A stretch of DNA of 36,816 nucleotides, taken from contig CAKRRU010000011.1 of assembly GCA_934394515.1 (NCBI GenBank), positions 1 through 36,816 on the forward strand. Direction: 5' to 3'. The notes beneath the pieces were generated by a model that saw nothing but the letters and a program-made list of their open reading frames with translations, had not been told where the DNA came from and made no database searches. Positions 34,694 to 36,816 of the stretch are shown in pieces. The position numbers were made by a program, and so were the translations under genes. This DNA is from an uncultured Acetatifactor sp. GTDB taxonomy: Bacteria > Bacillota > Clostridia > Lachnospirales > Lachnospiraceae. How positions within the stretch are numbered: the stretch's first letter is position 1; every line of letters starts with the position of its first letter.

Positions 34694-34717
34694 AAAAGAA
34701 GCACCTCACGGTGCTTC
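34694..34717 (-). terminator. Terminator/attenuator between the leader ORF and mgtE
   Basis: GAAGCACC (34698-34705) pairs exactly with GGTGCTTC (34710-34717) around a four-base loop. On the minus strand it is followed by TTTTCTATTTTATT. It sits about 40 bp after the small ORF and 120 bp before mgtE, with no obvious promoter between, so it is well placed to regulate mgtE by attenuation. Confidence 0.75.
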
Positions 34718-34754
34718 CCACATAAAAATCTATGTACATCAAATCATAGTACGA

Positions 34755-34841
34755 CTATCTCATTTCACAGACAGCCATACCATGCTTGCATGAAAAAGCA
34801 CCGCGTATTCTACTTCGCCCATAACCATCGCAACTGTCCAT
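34755..34841 (-). CDS. 28-residue Cys-containing small protein or leader peptide upstream of mgtE
   Basis: A short ORF with a very good ribosome site (CGGAGGTGAATTTC before the ATG) and a sigma-A promoter at 34878-34906. It starts MDSCDGYGRSRIRG and continues AFSCKHGMAVCEMR. Three cysteines (4, 18, 25) and one histidine (20) could bind a metal. It is followed by the terminator at 34694-34717 and then mgtE. The order promoter, SD, short ORF, terminator, transporter resembles leader-peptide control, as known for mgtA in enterobacteria, but the sequence is unrelated and not Pro-rich. A free-standing small protein is equally possible. Confidence 0.6.
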   Translation of the reverse strand: MDSCDGYGRSRIRGAFSCKHGMAVCEMR

Positions 34842-34877
34842 GAAATTCACCTCCGACTTTTCATTTTTTCCGTGGTT

Positions 34878-34906
34878 ATCGTAGCACTGTGCTTTTCGTT
34901 TTGCAA
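34878..34906 (-). promoter_or_regulatory. Sigma-A promoter of the leader ORF / mgtE unit
   Basis: TTGCAA (34901-34906) and, on the minus strand, TACGAT (complement of 34878-34883) are separated by exactly 17 bp. The start point would be near 34871, 30 bp before the small ORF's ATG. It directly follows the acyltransferase stop codon. Confidence 0.65.
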
Positions 34907-34907
34907 G

Positions 34908-36143
34908 TTATTTTTTTGTTATTTCTGCGTCGGACCTTTCTGCATGACTCTTATTTTTCCACTGTTTTTCAAAATACGGAATTATTTTGTTTTCTGCCAC
35001 AATTTCTCCCTGCTTCATAAGCCATGCCACGCACAGTGTCATCCCCACCTGCACAAGATAAAACAGGAAAAAGCCGGAAATATATTGCATGCACAGCTTC
35101 TCAGTATAAGCAAACAAAAATGTATGGATCAGCCACATATAAGTAGCATAATTTCCGACAAACAGGCTTGCCGTCGCCAACACTTTTGCCTGCACCAACA
35201 GCAATAATACTCCTGTGACAAATATAGGGACGATCACAAAATCATATCTTGCAAAAGAGGGATCCGGGGTGATCCGTATCCGCAATCCAATCATAGCTGC
35301 GATCAATACCAAACCAATAACTGCGTTTAAGATTCCCGACATTTTTTCTGTTGAAATCCTTTCTATTGAAAATTTTTCTGAAATCTTTTTGTAAACAGAA
35401 AATCTCGAAAACAAATATCCTACGAAAAAGATTGCCAGAAAGCTGGGACGCAGTTCATGGATAAATGCAAGGAACCCTTCCGGATCTTGCAGCCACAAAA
35501 GAGAGCACACCACAATTCCAACCCCAAAAACAACTCCGTAGAAAGTACTTTTTATTCTTCTTTCTTTTGTTTCAAACGGCTCAAACAATAAATGTACTAA
35601 CGGTACCAACAGCATCATCAATACATATTGCTGCATATACCACCAGGTTCCGTTATAAGAGACTTCGATTGCGAAAAAATTCTTCCAAAATTCTGCCGGA
35701 TAAAAAGGCTCTTTACGAATCCCAAAATCAATTGCCTTAAACACCAGCAACACATACCAGTATTTTCCGAACAGCCGTAACAGCCGCAAAAGGATGCTGC
35801 GATAGCTCAGCTGCAAAGCGGTCAGAAACTTCTCATTTTGCAATGCTGACAGTCCATAATAAATTCCATATCCACTGACAAACGCAAACATCCCAACACA
35901 GATTTTTCCAAACCATGCCGTGCTTTTTACCAGTTCTACGTTGCCATAGGAAAGCGCCAGTTCTGACGGATTCAGAAAAAAATGATGATACATCATCAGA
36001 AGAACTGCGATTCCCTGTATCATAACCGATTGTTTTTTCGTGATCATCGGCTCGTTTACTCCTCTCAATTCATGCATCTCACTGTAGATTGACCCAAATT
36101 TTGTTCCAAATTCTATTCCGGACTCATTTTGGTCATGCTTCAT
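34908..36143 (-). CDS. Membrane acyltransferase, acyltransferase-3 (OafA/WecH-like) family
   Basis: A 411-residue polytopic protein with about ten membrane helices. It has the acyltransferase-3 hallmarks: an N-terminal QGIAVLLMMYHHFF (with the conserved histidine), then FGKICVGMFAFVSGYGIYYGL, and YNGTWWYMQQYVLMMLLVPL in the middle. Members O-acetylate or succinylate surface polysaccharides and other cell-envelope molecules. The N-terminus carries about 33 soluble residues and the ribosome site is weak, so an internal ATG near residue 33 could be the true start. It lies 29 bp downstream of the NUDIX gene. The acceptor is unknown. Confidence 0.87.
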   Translation of the reverse strand: MKHDQNESGIEFGTKFGSIYSEMHELRGVNEPMITKKQSVMIQGIAVLLMMYHHFFLNPSELALSYGNVELVKSTAWFGKICVGMFAFVSGYGIYYGLSALQNEKFLTALQLSYRSILLRLLRLFGKYWYVLLVFKAIDFGIRKEPFYPAEFWKNFFAIEVSYNGTWWYMQQYVLMMLLVPLVHLLFEPFETKERRIKSTFYGVVFGVGIVVCSLLWLQDPEGFLAFIHELRPSFLAIFFVGYLFSRFSVYKKISEKFSIERISTEKMSGILNAVIGLVLIAAMIGLRIRITPDPSFARYDFVIVPIFVTGVLLLLVQAKVLATASLFVGNYATYMWLIHTFLFAYTEKLCMQYISGFFLFYLVQVGMTLCVAWLMKQGEIVAENKIIPYFEKQWKNKSHAERSDAEITKK

Positions 36144-36172
36144 TTTATGTTGTAAGCAGAAAGCCTATCCCT

Positions 36173-36625
36173 CTACTGTATCATCGACATGATTCCGTTC
36201 TCCGTCAATATTTGTAAGCATTCCTGTGCATCCTCATCATGCATCATCTGCCACACCTGTTTCATCCCCGGAGCCAGCGGTTTCTTCAAATATTCCTCTT
36301 CTGAGATCCAATAAACGCTTCCCTCCTCGGAAGAAATCAGCTCTCCTTCGTATTCCGCTGTCTTATACAAAAATCCAACGTTCCGAACATCCTCCGTCAT
36401 CCAATGATATATTCCTGTCAATTTAGGATTTCGGATTTTCAGGCCTGTCTCTTCATAGATTTCCCGAATCACTGACTCCTTAAAAGTCTCTCCCGGTTCC
36501 ACATGCCCACCCGGAAATGTTGTCCCGGAATAGCTTTTTCCCACCTTATCCAAGGCTAACACATTGCCTTCCTTATCATAGACCATGCACATGTTCATAA
36601 AGATTACTTTTTCAATTTCTGCCAT
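36173..36625 (-). CDS. NUDIX hydrolase (MutT/8-oxo-dGTP diphosphatase-like)
   Basis: A 150-residue protein with a complete NUDIX box at 39-61 (GGHVEPGETFKESVIREIYEETG). The N-terminal FMNMCMVYDKEGNVLALDK resembles the clostridial 8-oxo-dGTP diphosphatase-like group, and the C-terminus has EEGSVYWISEEEYLKKPLAPGM. It would hydrolyse a nucleoside diphosphate linked to another group; the exact substrate is not determined. The start is set at 36625, with AAGG just upstream; the longer reading to 36670 has no ribosome site. Confidence 0.92.
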   Translation of the reverse strand: MAEIEKVIFMNMCMVYDKEGNVLALDKVGKSYSGTTFPGGHVEPGETFKESVIREIYEETGLKIRNPKLTGIYHWMTEDVRNVGFLYKTAEYEGELISSEEGSVYWISEEEYLKKPLAPGMKQVWQMMHDEDAQECLQILTENGIMSMIQ

Positions 36626-36707
36626 ATACTTAACCTTCTTGTTTTTGCTTCCATAAGTATACCATAGCAAGCTACAGATTCAAATAGCAGGATTGATAAC
36701 TTGAGAG

Positions 36708-36816
36708 TTAATTACTAGCCGGACGAACTCCCGGGACGGACAGAATGCCTTCCGGCAGCTGTAACGTCTCCGAGTGTGAATTCCCTAAAGAAGTGGATAT
36801 CATATATGGTAGAGGG
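36708..36816 (-). CDS. Possible 3' end of a gene continuing beyond the window
   Basis: On the minus strand an open frame enters from the right edge and ends at TAA (36708-36710), reading STSLGNSHSETLQLPEG and ILSVPGVRPASN. Its composition looks like protein, but I do not recognise it. The 82 bp between it and the NUDIX start show no clear terminator. With only 35 codons visible this may be chance. Confidence 0.3.
   Translation of the reverse strand, partial: PLPYMISTSLGNSHSETLQLPEGILSVPGVRPASN

Noticed and set aside
34577..34906. M-box (Mg2+) riboswitch upstream of mgtE
   Set aside because: I could not find the conserved M-box segments; the region is explained by a promoter, a short ORF and a terminator.

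Overview
The window looks like a chromosome segment from a gut-type Lachnospiraceae (Firmicutes/Clostridia). The evidence is moderate GC, AGGAGG-type ribosome binding sites, YesM/YesN two-component genes, LplB/YtcP-type sugar permeases with no dedicated ATPase gene, and a Rex-type GH8. Nearly all genes lie on the minus strand.

Layout. (1) 1-285: a tandem array of about 51-bp hairpin units, cut by the left edge. (2) 360-3973: an MFS permease and a GH3 glycosidase. (3) 4182-5833: two AraC-type regulators pointing at each other with overlapping 3' ends. (4) 5887-23858: the core, a xylan-oligosaccharide utilisation locus. It holds a GH3 beta-xylosidase, a GH8 reducing-end exo-oligoxylanase, two CUT1 permeases, a lipoprotein binding protein, YesN/YesM, a GH43 beta-xylosidase, an SGNH esterase, a CE1-like esterase and a second, non-lipoprotein binding protein. 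(5) 23880-28472: endonuclease IV (nfo), three GNAT genes and a MATE exporter. (6) 28552-31946: a small membrane protein, an AAA/DUF4143 ATPase preceded by 33-bp repeats, and a membrane HD-GYP phosphodiesterase. (7) 32077-33170: a short orphan transcript candidate and three decayed gene fragments. (8) 33218-36625: mgtE with a small leader ORF and terminator upstream, an acyltransferase-3 membrane protein and a NUDIX hydrolase. A possible gene end lies at the right edge.

How it works together (inference from families and the absence of export signals): a lipoprotein and two permeases import decorated xylo-oligosaccharides. All enzymes lack signal peptides, so breakdown is cytoplasmic. The SGNH and CE1 proteins would remove acyl (acetyl/feruloyl-type) groups, GH43 and GH3 would act from the non-reducing end, and GH8 from the reducing end. 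YesM/YesN probably senses the oligosaccharide outside and activates the transporter promoter, with AraC regulators as a second layer. No secreted xylanase is present here, so polymer attack must be encoded elsewhere or by other organisms.

Promoters and terminators split the core into likely units: (nfo)-SBP2-CE1-SGNH-GH43; yesM-yesN, ending in a strong hairpin; and SBP1-permease-permease-GH8-GH3-AraC. Less ordinary items are the second binding protein without a lipid anchor, the esterase with a degenerate second esterase half, the mgtE leader ORF, the 33-bp repeats before the ATPase, and the gene graveyard upstream of the HD-GYP gene.
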